The notes under the pieces: model-generated | What the model was told of the DNA's origin: nothing | Databases searched by the model: none | The model's input: only the letters and a program-made list of their open reading frames with translations | Made by a program: the position numbers and the translations under genes | Shown here: positions 31,128 through 43,308 of the stretch, in pieces | How the letters are laid out: each line of letters opens with the position of its first letter | Position numbering within the stretch: the stretch's first letter is position 1 | NCBI GenBank assembly: GCA_907163375.1 | Contig: CAJQUW010015404.1 | Coordinates: 72,001 to 136,000 of the forward strand | Length of the DNA: 64,000 nt | Direction: 5' to 3' | Origin: Prostheceraeus crozeri | Lineage: Eukaryota; Platyhelminthes; Polycladida; Euryleptidae

Positions 31128-31574
31128 CTACAACAAGTGATCAGAAAGGACTTTTTTTCCTACGTTAATGCTGTTACGTTGTTTGCCGATGTAAAATTCT
31201 GCACATATTTTGCAGGCAAACTTATAGATGATAAAACGGTCACTACATTTATAGTCGTCATTCAGCAAGTTACAGAGCTGGCAGTTTTCATGCTTCATAT
31301 TTTCGACTTTATTATTAAGGGTGCTGGAGATGGATTTATTTGGTTTTCTGATTAGGCTAGCTTTTATATCATATTTGTTCACAAGCATGTGAATCTGCTT
31401 GTTTTTCCTATCCTTTATAAAATCTAGTGTTAAATTAGTTTTGTACATAGTATATGAGTATTTTCTTATTCTTGGTATTTTTGTGTACGAAAAAACATTG
31501 GTCACTGAAGCCGTTACTACGACAATTATTTTTAAAGTCTCAATAGCAATTTTACTTTTTCCGGATCTCGACAT
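31128..31574 (-). pseudogene. Penelope-like element fragment, GIY-YIG endonuclease part
   Basis: The 148-residue frame has CQLCNLLNDDYKCSDRF, IIYKFACKICAEFYIGKQR and a terminal SDHL. Cys-rich knuckles followed by I-Y-x-x-x-C-x-x-C-x-x-x-Y-I-G are the start of the GIY-YIG nuclease of Penelope-like retroelements, with the YIG half clear. The reverse transcriptase expected upstream is not visible (31575-32030 has no RT motif), so this is a fragment. Confidence 0.6.
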
Positions 31575-32032
31575 CTTTTTTGCACATAATTCATGCTATC
31601 TGCGATATAATTTCGTTTTGCATGATTAGGCAAGTGACTTCATCCGGTAATACACTTTGACAATCAAGCTAACCTGAAACCTTTCCCATTCAAGTATACA
31701 GATGATCTCTTATGCAAGGATAAGCGTGTTAATTATCTTTCAGAGCGTTCATATATGAATGAAGCTGATATCAATTTTCCAAATGGAAGTTAGCTATTAC
31801 TCGATAAAGGTTCTAAATACAGAATCCCGCGCGATCTTAATAACGTTATGTCTACTACTGTCAAATCTCTTGATAATGTTGCTTTTCATGTGAGATGAGA
31901 TGACGCAGAGAATCGGAATCTAAATCCTGGATAAAAGTTGGAAGCATTCCAATGTGTCTGTTTCAGTACTGAAAAAACTTTTATGAACCTTGCTAGACAT
32001 ACATGTGGGCTTGGCCCAACTGTAGGCAGGGT
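31575..32032. other. Possible Penelope-like flank, no gene called
   Basis: Short coding-like phrases appear on the + strand near 31640-31910, but no domain is clear. No other structure. Confidence 0.3.
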
Positions 32033-32110
32033 TCGTACGGACCCTCGAAAACCCTCGAATATCTGTATTTCGAAAAACCTCGAAATATTGATGCCCGAAA
32101 TATGTATGTG
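32033..32110 (+). repeat. Terminal region of a second hAT-like transposon
   Basis: Begins CAGGGTTCGTACGGACCCTCG and continues with CCTCGAAAA words, the style of hAT ends that carry short internal repeats. It lies 600 bases before the hAT coding fragment at 32641. Confidence 0.5.
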
Positions 32111-32640
32111 AGACTTTTGTTTTTTTTAGAGAATATTTTCTTCAAAATAACATCTTATGAAATGTAATATTTAACATGTATGAATGTTGTATGCCAGTAG
32201 CAATTTAAGAAATTTATTGGAGCTAACTAATTCTTACAGTCAACCATACCTAACATCTCTATGTTTCTTTCAGGTTAGCATTGGCATTACTGACTGAACT
32301 TGTCACTATTTCAGCTGATTTTGAACTGTCTTTTCAGACGTAGACAGATCTCCGGTTTTAATGATTCGCATCCAATCGATTGAGACTCAAAAATTTGATT
32401 CAAGCGATGTTACCACACTGATTATGAATGATATATACCGGTAGATATACACTGAGGATATTTCGTGATCGAGAAGTTTGGTCACTTTATCATCCTTCCT
32501 TGAGTGGTAATTGGGAATCGGGAATGATGATGTTGTTCAGCACAAGTCAAACTTTCTCGAGTTTCAGCGTGACAAAGAAGATCGAATCGATATATTCCTT
32601 CAGTCAACAATTAAGAAATATTCTGATCTTTTGAAGGTGG

Positions 32641-32955
32641 TATCAAGTCTTCTGCTCCTTTCGCATGGCCAGGCTACTGTCTAGAGAGGATTTTCTATTG
32701 ATAAGGAGGTTGAAGTTGTCAATCTTCAAGAAAAGACTTTTCAATCACTTCGGTTGATAGTTGATTATGTTCGAACAATCGGAAAAATTGAAGATGTTCC
32801 TTTGACAAAAGAGCTATTGCGTTCATGTTCAGCCAGTAGAATGCGCTACCAGGACTACCTCACACAAGAGGCCAGGAAAACAGAAACTAATGAATCGAAA
32901 AACAAACGCAAGCGTTTATTGGATGAAGTCGATGAACTGCGGTAAAAGAGGTGTT
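32641..32955 (+). pseudogene. hAT-like transposase fragment, C-terminal region
   Basis: Readable as LLLSHGQATV, a stop in place of the usual Glu, then RGFSIDKEVEVVNLQEKT, SLRLIVDYVRTIGKI, LRSCSASRMRYQDYL and a charged coiled tail (KRKRLLDEVDELR). This is the hAT dimerisation region. The in-frame stop at about 32677 marks it as decayed. Polinton B begins at 32956 within the tail. The region 32111-32640 upstream holds no clear further exon. Confidence 0.7.
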
Positions 32956-34056
32956 AGTAGTAAGTAAATCTGCACCACTGGACCGCGCAAGATGGCCGCC
33001 GTCGACCGACCTCCCCCTCCTGTCAGACTAGGGCGTCGGCTCTAGTCCGCCACCTGGTTGCTTCGAGTCCGACTCCCCCCTGGAACGACGGCGTTGCCAG
33101 AGGTTGTTCGTGGTGCTCTCTCCAGATTGGCGTGGTGTGCCGGCCAGGTTGGAATGGTGGAATTTCGGTGCGAGACCACTCCCATCGTGTTTCTCGTCAA
33201 AAGTTGGGTTACCAAAATTTTTTCACACCCCCCTCGGCAGCGATCTTTTAATTTTGGTTCTAGTGGATGGATTTTGTCTTATAGTTACTCATTTGAAAGA
33301 GGAGAAAAAACTGCGTAATGACATTTTTGCTGCGAGTCAATCGGATCAGCCGTTCAAAAGTTAGAGCTGTTACAAGATTTCACGTCGGACCACACCTGAA
33401 AAAATCCTAACTGTCAGAGTGACTTTGTATGGACAGAATTTTGAAAATTTTCCAAAGTGTCGAATTTCGACCTGGGACCCTGACCAAAGTTTGTTTCATC
33501 AAATTTCACCGACCCCCCTCGGCAGCGATCTTCTAACTTTGGTTCTAGTGGATGGATTTTGTCTTATAGATACTCATTTGAAAGAGGAGAAAAAACTGAT
33601 CAATAACATTTTTGTTACGAGTCAATCGGATCAGCCGTTCAAAAGTCAAAGCTGTTACAAGATCTCCCGTCGGACCTCACCTGAAAAAATCCTAAGTGTC
33701 AGAGTGACTTTGTATGGGAAAATTTTTTTCCAAAGTGTCGAATTTCGACCTGGGACCCTGACCAAAGTTTGTTTCATCAAATTTCACCGACCCCCCTCTC
33801 GGCAGCGATCTTCTAATTTTGGTTCTAGTGGATGGATTTTGTCTTATAGATACTCATTTGAAAGAGGAGAAAAAACTGCTCAATGACATTTTTGCTGCGA
33901 GTCAATCGGATCAGCCGTTCAAAAGTTAGAGCTGTTACAAGATTTTAGGTCAGACCTCAGATTTGACGAAAAAATCTTAAGTGTCCAAAGTATCGGATTT
34001 CGACCTGGGACCTTTACCAAAACATTTTTCATCAAATTTCTCCGAACGGTAGGGGG
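32956..34056 (+). repeat. Left terminal and subterminal repeats of Polinton B
   Basis: The first 270 bases match the start of E (56482) with CACCACTGGACCGCGCAAGATG. Three subterminal units follow with GGCAGCGATCTT at 33236, 33521 and 33801, steps of 285 and 280 bases. Units share AAATCCTAAGTGTCAGAGTGAC and TTCGACCTGGGACC with the 305-bp units of A. C-runs again mark unit borders. Confidence 0.9.
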
Positions 34057-34342
34057 GTCAGTGAAAAGTGATGAAAAAAGTTTTGGTGAGGGTCCCAGAT
34101 TGAAATTCGGAAGCTAAACATTTTTCAAAATTTTCACCACACTGGAGCTCCCACACTTAGGAATTTTTTCACTTGTGGCATGTTACATGGCCATGTGCTG
34201 ACCCACCCACTTCCCGTGGTCGCATGAGAATGTTTCAGGTGTCATATGATAGAGAATAATGAGACGATTCGTTTGCAACAAACCGCATGTCGCTACGATG
34301 AATACTTTCGGAGATAGAGGCATTTTAAGTTTTCTTCCGAGC

Positions 34343-34953
34343 ATATATAAACCCCCGGCAACGTAAGTCTGATCACTTCATCGAAAGACGAGGTAAGCGA
34401 CGGTCGTCGCTCTGAGCTCCCGATATCGGGTGTTTCAAAGGACTCTATCTTTTGAAGTAGGCAAGCTATCTTCTTACTTCAAAGTTTGAGTGATAGAGTT
34501 TTATTATGTCTTTACTACTGATAAATTTTTTTAAAAGTAGTATGAGTAGTAAAATGCGGAATTTTTTAAAATTCTTAATTTTCAGTTTTTTCAAAGTTTT
34601 AACATGTAGACTAAGGTTTTCAAGTATGCTGAGTTCAAATCTGCTATCAGATTTCAAATTTAACTAAGTCTAAGGCAGCTTTGAGGGGCTAGATCCCAGC
34701 TACTGATCACTACCTTTGACTCGGCGTTGCTGTTATCACTTCGGGGCAGTGACAATGATGTCTAAGCTGTAAATAGCGGGTATCGGGGAAGATCTTTCAC
34801 TTTCCTAGTGTTCGGTACAAGGCCTTCGGGCTGTAGACGGGATCGAGTGTCACTCACTACACTCAAATCTATAATTCGTCACTAAGTGTTATGCTTTAGG
34901 AATATGACTGTACTACATGATTCAAAACTTATACAAATTTCATTATCTTACAG
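34343..34953 (+). promoter_or_regulatory. TATA box and leader intron of the B coiled-coil gene
   Basis: CATATATAAACCC at 34342-34354 is followed by GACGAG|GTAAGC (donor at 34393) and CTTACAG ending at 34953, seven bases before the ATG at 34960. E carries the same promoter and intron almost base for base. Confidence 0.65.
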
Positions 34954-34959
34954 TTAACC

Positions 34960-36112
34960 ATGGCAAACGACAAGAATCGAAGTTCCATATAAAAATGTGT
35001 ATATGTGGGCGAATCAATCGCAGTGCGGACGCCAAAGCACATGTTAAGAAGGCGGGCACTGACCACATGATTATCCTGAGTAGGGTTGGGTGTGTGAAGT
35101 GTAGGGTGTTGAAGGGAGTTGAGGATGAGGTGAAGTTTTACCGAGTGCATACAGATTGTAGTGGAGGTTTGGTGAATGACCATCAATTCACCAAGTTGAT
35201 TGTTGAAGAGAGGGAGCGAATGTTGAAGATAGAGCGAGAGGGCAAGGTGGAGAATGATGTGGAGAGTGATGAGGTGAAGAAAGCTGTTGCTTCGTCGGAG
35301 GCTGAGATTTAGCGAAAGAGAGTGCTTGAGAGTGATGATGAGGATGATGTGGATTTAGATAGGGAGTGTGTAAGGAAGTTGAGCTCTTCTTTCTCGGAGG
35401 TGTCCAACATAGTTGTTGAGGACCCCCCGCAGAGCTCATCTTCCCCAAAAGTGAAGAGTGGTGGGATTCGTAAGCAGTCGGCGAGGTGGTTGAAGGATGA
35501 AGAGAAGAAGCATGTGTCGCAGCAGATGGCGCATGATTTGTTGATAAATAAGTATGAGAGTTTGAAGAAGGTGAAGAATGAAGTCGTGAATGAGTTGGAT
35601 GAGTTGAAAAAGAAGGATCTGAAGTCGAAGGAGGTAGCGGATGAGAATATCCGAATGAGGCGTAGTGTGACAGATTTGAAGAATGAAACGCGAGAGTTGG
35701 AAGAGAAGAATGATGACTGTGAAAAGAGGGCGAGTGCTGCAGAGAGAAGAATGAGAGATGCAGAAGCGAAGTTTGAGGAGATGATGAAGGAGATGACTGT
35801 GTTGAGAGCGAGGAATGTTGAGTTGGAGAGGAATGTGGCTCGGCGGCGTGATGAGAGACAGGCGTTTGAGAAGTTGGAGCGCATGAGGGATGAGTGAAAT
35901 GGTTTGAATGAGGATAGGTTGTTTGAGTTTCACATCCCTATTCGGGATAATCATTTGGACGGCCAGGTCATAGTCAACAAAGACTTAGATGAGTCTATAA
36001 TTTGTTATAACGTCCATCCACAGAAGAAGTGTCTCCACGCCACACTCCGGATGCGTGGCCACTTAACCGCCTTTTCTGTTAGGAAGCGCGCTAAACTACC
36101 CAAGGATGGCTA
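34960..36112 (+). pseudogene. Coiled-coil protein, B copy
   Basis: Near-identical in layout and sequence to the E gene at 58335-59501: MCICGRINRSADAKAHVKKA, a Cys pair in GCVKCRV, an Asp/Glu stretch (SDDEDDVDLDREC), long coiled coil and the C-terminal EFHIPIRDNHLDGQV and RMRGHLTAFSVRKRAKLP. This copy is broken, with about two breaks. The histone-type stem-loop follows at 36218. Confidence 0.75.
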
Positions 36113-36200
36113 ACGTGGTAAGTGAAAAGAAAATAAGATAGTATATCCTATTCTAATACATATCATTTTCATTGAAGATCTTTTCCTTGCCTTCACTACT

Positions 36201-36331
36201 CCCGAAAACGAACCAACGGCTCTCATAAGGGCCACCATGGGGCAAGATTTGATAGAACCTCCACGCGGTTTGCCCTGAGCAGTTTTCAGACTGGCGAATA
36301 CTATCATTAAGTTGAATCTGCTATCAGTCAA
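36201..36331 (+). repeat. 140-bp 3'-end repeat with histone-type stem-loop, B copy 1
   Basis: The stem-loop GGCTCTCATAAGGGCC is at 36218-36233, preceded by CCAAC and followed by ACCA, the flanks of histone stem-loops. GGGGCAAGATTTGATAG downstream is purine-rich like a U7-pairing element. A hairpin AAGTTGA...TCAACTT ends the repeat. Confidence 0.75.
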
Positions 36332-36590
36332 CTTGAACGTTGTGCTTCGATTGCTATCCCTGAAGCATTCTGATTCATTCCCGACTTCATCATCCTCGAC
36401 GAGCGGGATGAAGAGAATGAGAAGGAGTGTGAGAAGAAGGGGAAGATCAAGAAGATCATTTGGACGGATGAGGTGTGGACTCCAAATACCACCCGCATCC
36501 GAAATGTGCCAGATGCACCACCACGACTTAGGCGGTATAGGGTATACGAGAACCTAACTGTCATACCTATTGACTATTCCAGCCAATAGT
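36332..36590 (+). pseudogene. Remnant of the small acidic gene seen whole at 60329-60583
   Basis: Nucleotide match to the E gene through VWTPNTTRIR-, RRYRVY- and DYSSQ-coding parts. Broken in B. A stem-loop repeat follows, as in E. Confidence 0.7.
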
Positions 36591-36607
36591 CAACTTAAAT
36601 TCACACC

Positions 36608-36752
36608 CCGAGAATGAACCATCGGCTCTCTTAAGGGCCACCATGGGGCAAGACATGATAGAACCTCCACGCGGTTTGCCCTGGGCAGTCTTCAGACGAC
36701 TGGCGAATACTATCATTAAGTTGAATCTGCTATCAGTCAACTTGAACGTTGC
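36608..36752 (+). repeat. 140-bp 3'-end repeat with histone-type stem-loop, B copy 2
   Basis: The stem-loop GGCTCTCTTAAGGGCC is at 36624-36639 with CCATC before and ACCATGGGGCAAGACATG after. It lies about 35 bases past the stop of the preceding small gene remnant. Confidence 0.75.
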
Positions 36753-37090
36753 AAATGAAGTTCGGTGTAATACTTCCTTTCGACGGGCGTTCCTGTAAAG
36801 GGCGGCGGTGAAACCCGTAGCTATGTATACCGCAAGGGACATTCGGCAATGGTCAATCTTGTTAAACCTCTCTGCGTCATGTTTGCAAGTGATTGCCTCT
36901 GTCTCAACGTAGTATGCATTCGCGCCAGGGTGACATTTAGCCAACTGTCGAAGGTTACCTTATAAACTTTCCATTGCATACGTTATGAGAACCATGAGTT
37001 CTACCTGTCTCTATCAATGAGACGAATTGATGAATGGAATGAAATGGGAGGACACTCACGCGCCACACGCAACATAACACACTTCTCTCT
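36753..37090. other. Conserved noncoding block shared by B and E
   Basis: Almost identical to 60743-61083. It contains GTAAAGGGCGGCGGTGAAACC and CTTATAAACTTTCC. A minus-strand frame (MAKCHPGANAYYVETEAITC) is open in both copies but runs on into the stem-loop repeat, so I do not call it a gene. Confidence 0.5.
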
Positions 37091-37091
37091 T

Positions 37092-37500
37092 CCGTAGTCT
37101 AACAAGCTCTTTACACATGGATTGCAGTCGATTGCTTTCCCAGAATCATGTAAGCTATATTAATTTTATTTAACAATATTTCAGCTACCATCATCGCCCA
37201 TATGAAATGTTATAAGATTTACAAGATAAACTGAGCGTGCTACTATTTCCAAATGAAAAAGTATACATGGTTAAATCATCCACTTAAGCCCTATCCGTAG
37301 TCTAACAAGCTCTTTACACATGGATCGCAGTCGATTGCTATCCCTGTATCAGAAGTGTAAGCTATCTTAATTTTATTTAACACTATTTCATCTACCATTA
37401 TCACCCCTATGAAATGTTAAAAGATTTACAAGTTAAACTAAGTGTGCTACTATTTCCAAATGAAAGAGTATACATGGTTAAATCATCCACTGAAGCCCCA
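37092..37500 (-). repeat. 206-bp tandem repeat, two units (B)
   Basis: CCGTAGTCTAACAAGCTC recurs at 37093 and 37295; these are reversed copies of the array at 18097-18909, more diverged from one another than in A. Confidence 0.9.
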
Positions 37501-37548
37501 TTCAAGTAAGTCAGTATGAAAGCAAAGATATTACGAAATAAAAATTTA

Positions 37549-38001
37549 TTATGGCATGTATTTCAAAAGGTCTTCATCGTCAATATCGTCCCAGAGTCTG
37601 ACTTCACATAGATCGCAAAAACAGTTCACCTGCTTTAATCGTTCTTCTACTGCGAGCCTCACTTTGTCGATGTACTCCCACTCCACCATAGGTCGTGGCT
37701 GGGAGTTAGGGGTGTACCATTCCCATAATTGATGTAGGAATTTGGTGCTGGTGATCTCCATCACATCATCAGTATCGTACTGCAGATACTTCCACCTCAC
37801 GCCTGTTAAGTCGGGACACTCCTTCTCACATACACTCTCTTCGTCGTCCGCTGGTAATGTCAACTTTCTAATGTTGTCGAGTCGGTATACTTTCTCCACC
37901 TTCCCCTTCGTTGGAGCGTTTGGTGCAACGAGCGCCTTTAACGATGAGCATGGAGAAGAGAACTCCAATGTAGTGTTCGGTGTAGTCGGAGGGCTTGTCA
38001 T
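37549..38001 (-). CDS. Unknown conserved Polinton protein (150 aa), B copy
   Basis: Open throughout and about 90% identical to the A protein at 17589-18038; Ser/Thr/Pro-rich start, WKYLQYDTDDVMEI, WEWYTPNSQPRP, CFCDLCEVRLWDDID. AATAAA adjoins the stop. Divergent from PolB. Confidence 0.75.
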   Translation of the reverse strand: MTSPPTTPNTTLEFSSPCSSLKALVAPNAPTKGKVEKVYRLDNIRKLTLPADDEESVCEKECPDLTGVRWKYLQYDTDDVMEITSTKFLHQLWEWYTPNSQPRPMVEWEYIDKVRLAVEERLKQVNCFCDLCEVRLWDDIDDEDLLKYMP

Positions 38002-38039
38002 GTTGACTGTGAATAATAACTTTGAAATGTTTTCTAATT

Positions 38040-38290
38040 CTTAAATATAAACAAGCAACCAATCAGAATGAACAGCCAATGAATGATGAATATGAAAGTA
38101 TATATGCAAAGTGACATTCGTGTCATTTCACTCTGTCTTTGAGACGTGTAAGTGAACTGTTCTCTAGCGAATTCTATATTTGAGACATATAAGTGAACTG
38201 CTCTCTAGTAAATTCCAAATTTGAGACGTATTATTTGAGTGAAGTCTCTATCTTGTTGAAGAATCAACCTTAAACATAATTTCCTTGAAA
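38040..38290. promoter_or_regulatory. Bidirectional PolB / 149-aa gene promoter and PolB leader (B)
   Basis: Two CCAAT boxes (CAACCAATCAG at 38056 and CAGCCAATGAATG at 38075) and GTATATATGC at about 38098 toward PolB. The leader repeats a TTTGAGACxTATAAGTGAACTG-like unit three times. Confidence 0.6.
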
Positions 38291-41000
38291 TGGTAAGTTG
38301 AAGATTTCCTCTCTCATCTCCCTCAAACGCGTGGCTAATAGCATCTTCCTCAATTTCAGGCATCTACTTCATCACCAAAGCCCTCCCTTCTCGAGGAGAG
38401 TTTAGAGCTGTTGAGTGAAGGTAGGTTGTAACAATACACTGAGACTTCAACCGAGATGATAGAATGATTTCTCTTTCAGGTGATGTTAGTTCCAGCTCAG
38501 GACTCACGCAACAAGGCAACGAGTGGGAATGTGCTGACTGCGGACATATTTTTACAAGGAAGCACAGTCTCCTTCGACACATCAAACAACGTGTGTGTCA
38601 ACGCAAAGCGGCATCAATCTCCGGAGGTGAAGTTGATTCTGACGATGACATCTCCTTTCCTTGCGATTTGTGCCCTCTTTCTTTTGATAGTCACTTTCAG
38701 CGATCTTCGCACAGACTTCAACACACGCATGCAAATGATCACTACACCAACGGTGCCTCTACCATCTCCCTCATTAATGTTTCACATAATAATTTAGTAC
38801 GCGACTACTGCATGGAGTCCAATACTCAAATAGTAGATTTTCCTGAGTGGCTCCTTCAAAATTCTAACATTATCGAAGCGCTCTTCAACAATTTAGACAA
38901 TTTTAGAATGAAGGCGCTCATCTACCTCAAACTAAAATATATTAAAATAGATTTTCAAACGGGTCAAGTGACGGAGAGAATACAGTTTCATGTTCCTTCC
39001 TCTTCCGCAACCGAAGTTGTAGACTGCGAGTCTTGGCTAAATTTCCATATTCAATGTTTAAAATCAAATGTAGATAAGTTCAATGAGCGCGACAGCGCTC
39101 TCATTTTTGATGGTGTGGACTCAGCCATGTTCAAAATTTCCCTATTAGGAAGTCATGCAGCTCGAGGCACATTTAAACTACCAGAAACGTTGTATAATAA
39201 GAAAGCTGTCATCAATGTCGATTGTAAATCGCAGTGTTTCAAATATGCCGCCCTATCCATTCTCCACTATAATGATATCAACGCGCATCGAGATCGCACC
39301 TATAGCTATAGACAGTGGGAGGATGAACTAGACTTTGAAGGTTGTGATAGTAACAACATGAAAATCAAAGATGTAGAAACGTTCGAAAAACATAATAAGA
39401 TTAAAATTGTCGTTCACGTGTGGGAGAAGGGGTTGAAGGGTGCCCGCTATAATTCACGTTCAACTTGTTATGAACGTGTAGTCAACCTCTTATTAGTAAA
39501 ACAAGATGATAGCGAGGAATGGCACTACTGTGGTATTCCCAAAATCTCTCGCTTGTACACTCACTTGGGGCACTCTAAAAGTGGTGAATATTTTGTATGC
39601 GACAACTGCATCCGCTCCTTTTGGAGTAAAGATAAATTTGAAACTCACTATGAATGGTGCAAGCGAGGTAAATTACAAATGGAACGCATGCCCAAAGATA
39701 AAATATTTTCACATAGGGATAATGGTGACGAATTAAGTCCCCTGCGTGTCATTTACGCAGACATAGAATGCTATATCGATGATATCATCCACAAGACAGC
39801 AGCCATATCCTGCTATGAAGTATGGCATGACCATTTCCAAAATAGAAAAAATAAAATGCACGTCTGGCAAGATGAGGATTGTATTTACCAATTCCTACAA
39901 TTCCTCGAACAGGCTGTAAAATTTCAACAAAAATATGATGGTGAACTCTACCGCAGATCATTACATATGACAGCAGATGATCAAGCAAAATTTGATAGTT
40001 GCAACGTTTGCCTCAAATGTAGTAAAACATTTGATGATGATAAGATTAAGACTGTGCGCGACCATGATCACATCACTGGTGAATTTAGAAACGCACTCTG
40101 TTCAAAGTGCAATTTTTCACTTAGGATGAAACGGCGTACATTACCCGTCATTTTCCATAATTTCTAGGGCTACGACAGCCATATGATAATAAAAGGAGGT
40201 TTAGGTCAAATGAAAGAGTGGAAGTTTGATGTAATAGCACAAACGAGAGAGAAGTTTATGGCCATGACAGCAAAAGTGCCTGTCGATAAAACTAAAGAAA
40301 ATAAGACGGTCTATTTTGATATAAAATTTTTAGATTCCCACCAATTTATGACTGCATCACTGGCCTCTCTCGTACAAAATCTAAAGTTTCTTCCACTAAC
40401 ACAAAATCTTAAACAATATCCAAATCTAACCGATGAAGTCATCACACGGAAAGGAGTCTTTCCATATGCATACTTTGATGCGATTAGTAAACTCGGCGAG
40501 ACTTCTCTTCAACCTATAGATAAATTTAAAAATGATTTGACCGGCGCAGAATGTAAGACCGAAGATTATGATCATGCACAAGATGCATGGATAAGATTTG
40601 ACTGCCATACATTTGGCGAATATATGTCACCATGTATAGTTCACTGTCTAAACCACTACCTCATTCCGAGTTTAGTTGGTTAAAACAAGATGAGCTTGAG
40701 TATAACTCCAACTCTTCAAACAACCTGAAGATTCCAGATGAAGGTGATTGGGGATATTATTTTGAAGTGGATTTGATTTATCCAAATAGCATTAAAAATA
40801 AAAATTTCCCACTCGCACCTGAATCTGGTGAAGTGACTGAAGATATGTTTTCACCATTCATGTCACAATTTCATGATAACTTAAGAGTGTGGACAGCCAA
40901 GGTATAAACCATGCCGCAAACTTTTACTCACCTAATATGATAAGAAAAATTATCTCGTGCACTTCTGCATACTAAAATTCTATTTAGAAATGGGCATGCT
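38290..41000 (+). pseudogene. POLB: DNA polymerase B, B copy
   Basis: Start organisation as in A and E: AUG-only exon 38290-38292, exon 38360-38420, then main exon from 38480. C2H2 fingers, the YADIECYID motif and the endonuclease-like HDH patch (VRDHDHITGEFRNALC) are visible, as is EGDWGYYFEVDLIYP. It is broken, with several breaks, and lacks the later polymerase motifs. Up to about 39.78 kb it matches E nearly base for base; beyond that it matches A better, so the gene is mosaic. Confidence 0.85.
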
Positions 41001-41009
41001 TCTAAAGTC

Positions 41010-41868
41010 AGTTCACGCGGTTCAGTCGGTGACGCAAGGTTGGAGAGAAATAAACTGTAAGTTTGTCATTATATTTCTGAATAACCAACTTATCTTTGTC
41101 CGCCATAATTTTCTCTCCATACTTCTTACCCACAGTCTCATTCCATCGTTTTACTAACTCAATAAGTGATAAAGGTTGAACACTACGCTTTTTCAAAATG
41201 ATGCGTTCTTCACATTCTACAACATCTTCATCAAATATTTTAAATCTATAATGAAATTTGTTGATTCGATTTGAATAAACTTTTTTAACATTTGCAGTAG
41301 CAATTGACGTTAGATGTAGTCCATGGCCAAAACCGAGATGTGGATAGAATTCATTATCCAACCTCAGTGTAAGACCTTTAGGAAAAGAATGAAAGCGAAG
41401 GAACTGTCTCCCACTCCAATGATAGATAGTAAACTCATAAACTTTCTGATCCTTATTCTTCATGATGGAAGTATTACCACTATTGAACGCCTTAATAATT
41501 TTCTCATTCCCAAATGGAGCATAATAATCTGATTTTATCTGAATCCATTCATAGTTCCACTTTCCATCTGACGTTAAATTGTATGGGAACTGGAATACAT
41601 TATTCATCGTTATTCCATCATGGGTGTGAGGAGTCAATATCATTTCTTCCAAATCATTGACATTCTGAATATTGCTATCATAGCAAATGCTGGAAACACC
41701 TACTTCCCATTCACCTTCTAGATGTAGTGAGCGATTTAATTCTACTCGATAGTCTGATGGTTTATTATTAGGAAATTTATTCATAGAAGCATTACTGGGT
41801 AAGTAAATTAGAAACGAATCTCTATTTTCACTTTCCATATTATTCACATTGGAAAAATATATCAGCAT
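41010..41868 (-). pseudogene. Penton-like minor capsid protein 2, B copy
   Basis: Matches the N-terminal half of the A gene at 11489 (FLIYLPSNASMNKFPNNKP, LEGEWEVGVSSICYDS) at about 96%. Not whole. Confidence 0.7.
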
Positions 41869-41877
41869 ACTTTTGCA

Positions 41878-43275
41878 TTAACTCTTCATTCGGAAATGGA
41901 GTGTGATACTTGTCACAGCATCTTTATGAAAAGGAATCAACGCACCAGCATCGTCATAAATTGCAATATCAATTTGTGGGATGTAGTTTGATTTCAGCTT
42001 TGTATAATGCACTTTCTTGAAAGTATGCTCAGATAAAATACTGCAGCTTTTTGGCTGGTATGGTATCATTGCTAGCAATGGAGCTTCAACATCTCTCACA
42101 CGTACATCTTCACCAATATTGGAATATATCTGAAAATAGTTAATACGACGCGATAGCGACATGTCTGCGCTAGCTTTGGTTACAGTACCACTTTTAAAGA
42201 TATTTTGATCAAAACCCAAAATGTCCATTAGAGTTTTATCCATAATTAGTTCAATACCTTTTCCACTTATAGTGAGAGACAAAACACCTTCTTTTTCAGA
42301 AAATGAAATTTGTTGCTCATTAATCACTTCATTTAAATAATCTACAACCAATTTAACTGAAGTAATAATGCGAGGCGTCAACACTCTTGTTTCATGTAAG
42401 ATACCACCGAAAGGCTCTACACATTTTCTGTATAAAGATACGGTCCATTCCGTATCAAATTGATTTGACCTTTCACATGGCAAATGTTTCATATCAAATT
42501 TTCCATGAACAGCTGCAGAACGATGTCGTAAGAACTGATGAAAATCTTTTGAACAAACTAATACTAGATCATCATCATTTAATTTACTTATTGCAATATG
42601 ATTAGATGATTTGATATAAGTCAATGTTACCACTTGTTTACCATCAACTCGAAGGAGATAATTAAATTTTTTCAATAATGTTTCAGGAGTCATGTTTGTC
42701 TTTCTTGGCTTAATCACAATCTTCTTCACCAACGTCTTCTCATTTCTTGGAATAAAATCTACATAATAAGCTTCCTCTTGATATATTAACTGTTTATGAC
42801 CACTTGGGTGGTAATTAACGTTATAATTATCATAGCTTGTTAAGGCGCTAGCGAGGTAGCCTAAATCATTTCTTAAACTTGGACTTAAACCAACAATCCA
42901 ATCTTTCTCAACTACATGATGTACATAATTATGATCATCATTGTGCGGAGTAAATTGGACAATATGTTTACACGCTTTATTCAGGAAATCATATATAAAC
43001 TTTTTACATGATAAGAGATCTTTCTTTGGCCACTGTGGAATGTATACTCGGCAGCCCTTTTCACATTGGTAAGCAGCTGTGCGTCTCATATTAATAGTCA
43101 TCACTTCATGATCAAAAGTATAGACACAGTTGCTATAAACAAGTTGAGTGACACCCACTTCCCAATTTCCATTTAGCTGTTGTATATGATCAATGGGAGT
43201 AGAAAAGAGTGCGGCTCGATTACTAGCAAATCTATTTGCGGCCGCATTGCTAAGCAAAATATGATAAAACGACAT
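41878..43275 (-). CDS. Penton-like minor capsid protein 1, B copy
   Basis: Open for 465 residues and about 97% identical to the A protein at 10082-11479, with the LNGNWEVGVTQLVYSN opening. That it stays open while neighbours are broken may be chance or youth. Confidence 0.65.
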   Translation of the reverse strand: MSFYHILLSNAAANRFASNRAALFSTPIDHIQQLNGNWEVGVTQLVYSNCVYTFDHEVMTINMRRTAAYQCEKGCRVYIPQWPKKDLLSCKKFIYDFLNKACKHIVQFTPHNDDHNYVHHVVEKDWIVGLSPSLRNDLGYLASALTSYDNYNVNYHPSGHKQLIYQEEAYYVDFIPRNEKTLVKKIVIKPRKTNMTPETLLKKFNYLLRVDGKQVVTLTYIKSSNHIAISKLNDDDLVLVCSKDFHQFLRHRSAAVHGKFDMKHLPCERSNQFDTEWTVSLYRKCVEPFGGILHETRVLTPRIITSVKLVVDYLNEVINEQQISFSEKEGVLSLTISGKGIELIMDKTLMDILGFDQNIFKSGTVTKASADMSLSRRINYFQIYSNIGEDVRVRDVEAPLLAMIPYQPKSCSILSEHTFKKVHYTKLKSNYIPQIDIAIYDDAGALIPFHKDAVTSITLHFRMKS

Positions 43276-43308
43276 TTTTATATTGCTGATCTGCGGCTTT
43301 GCATAACA

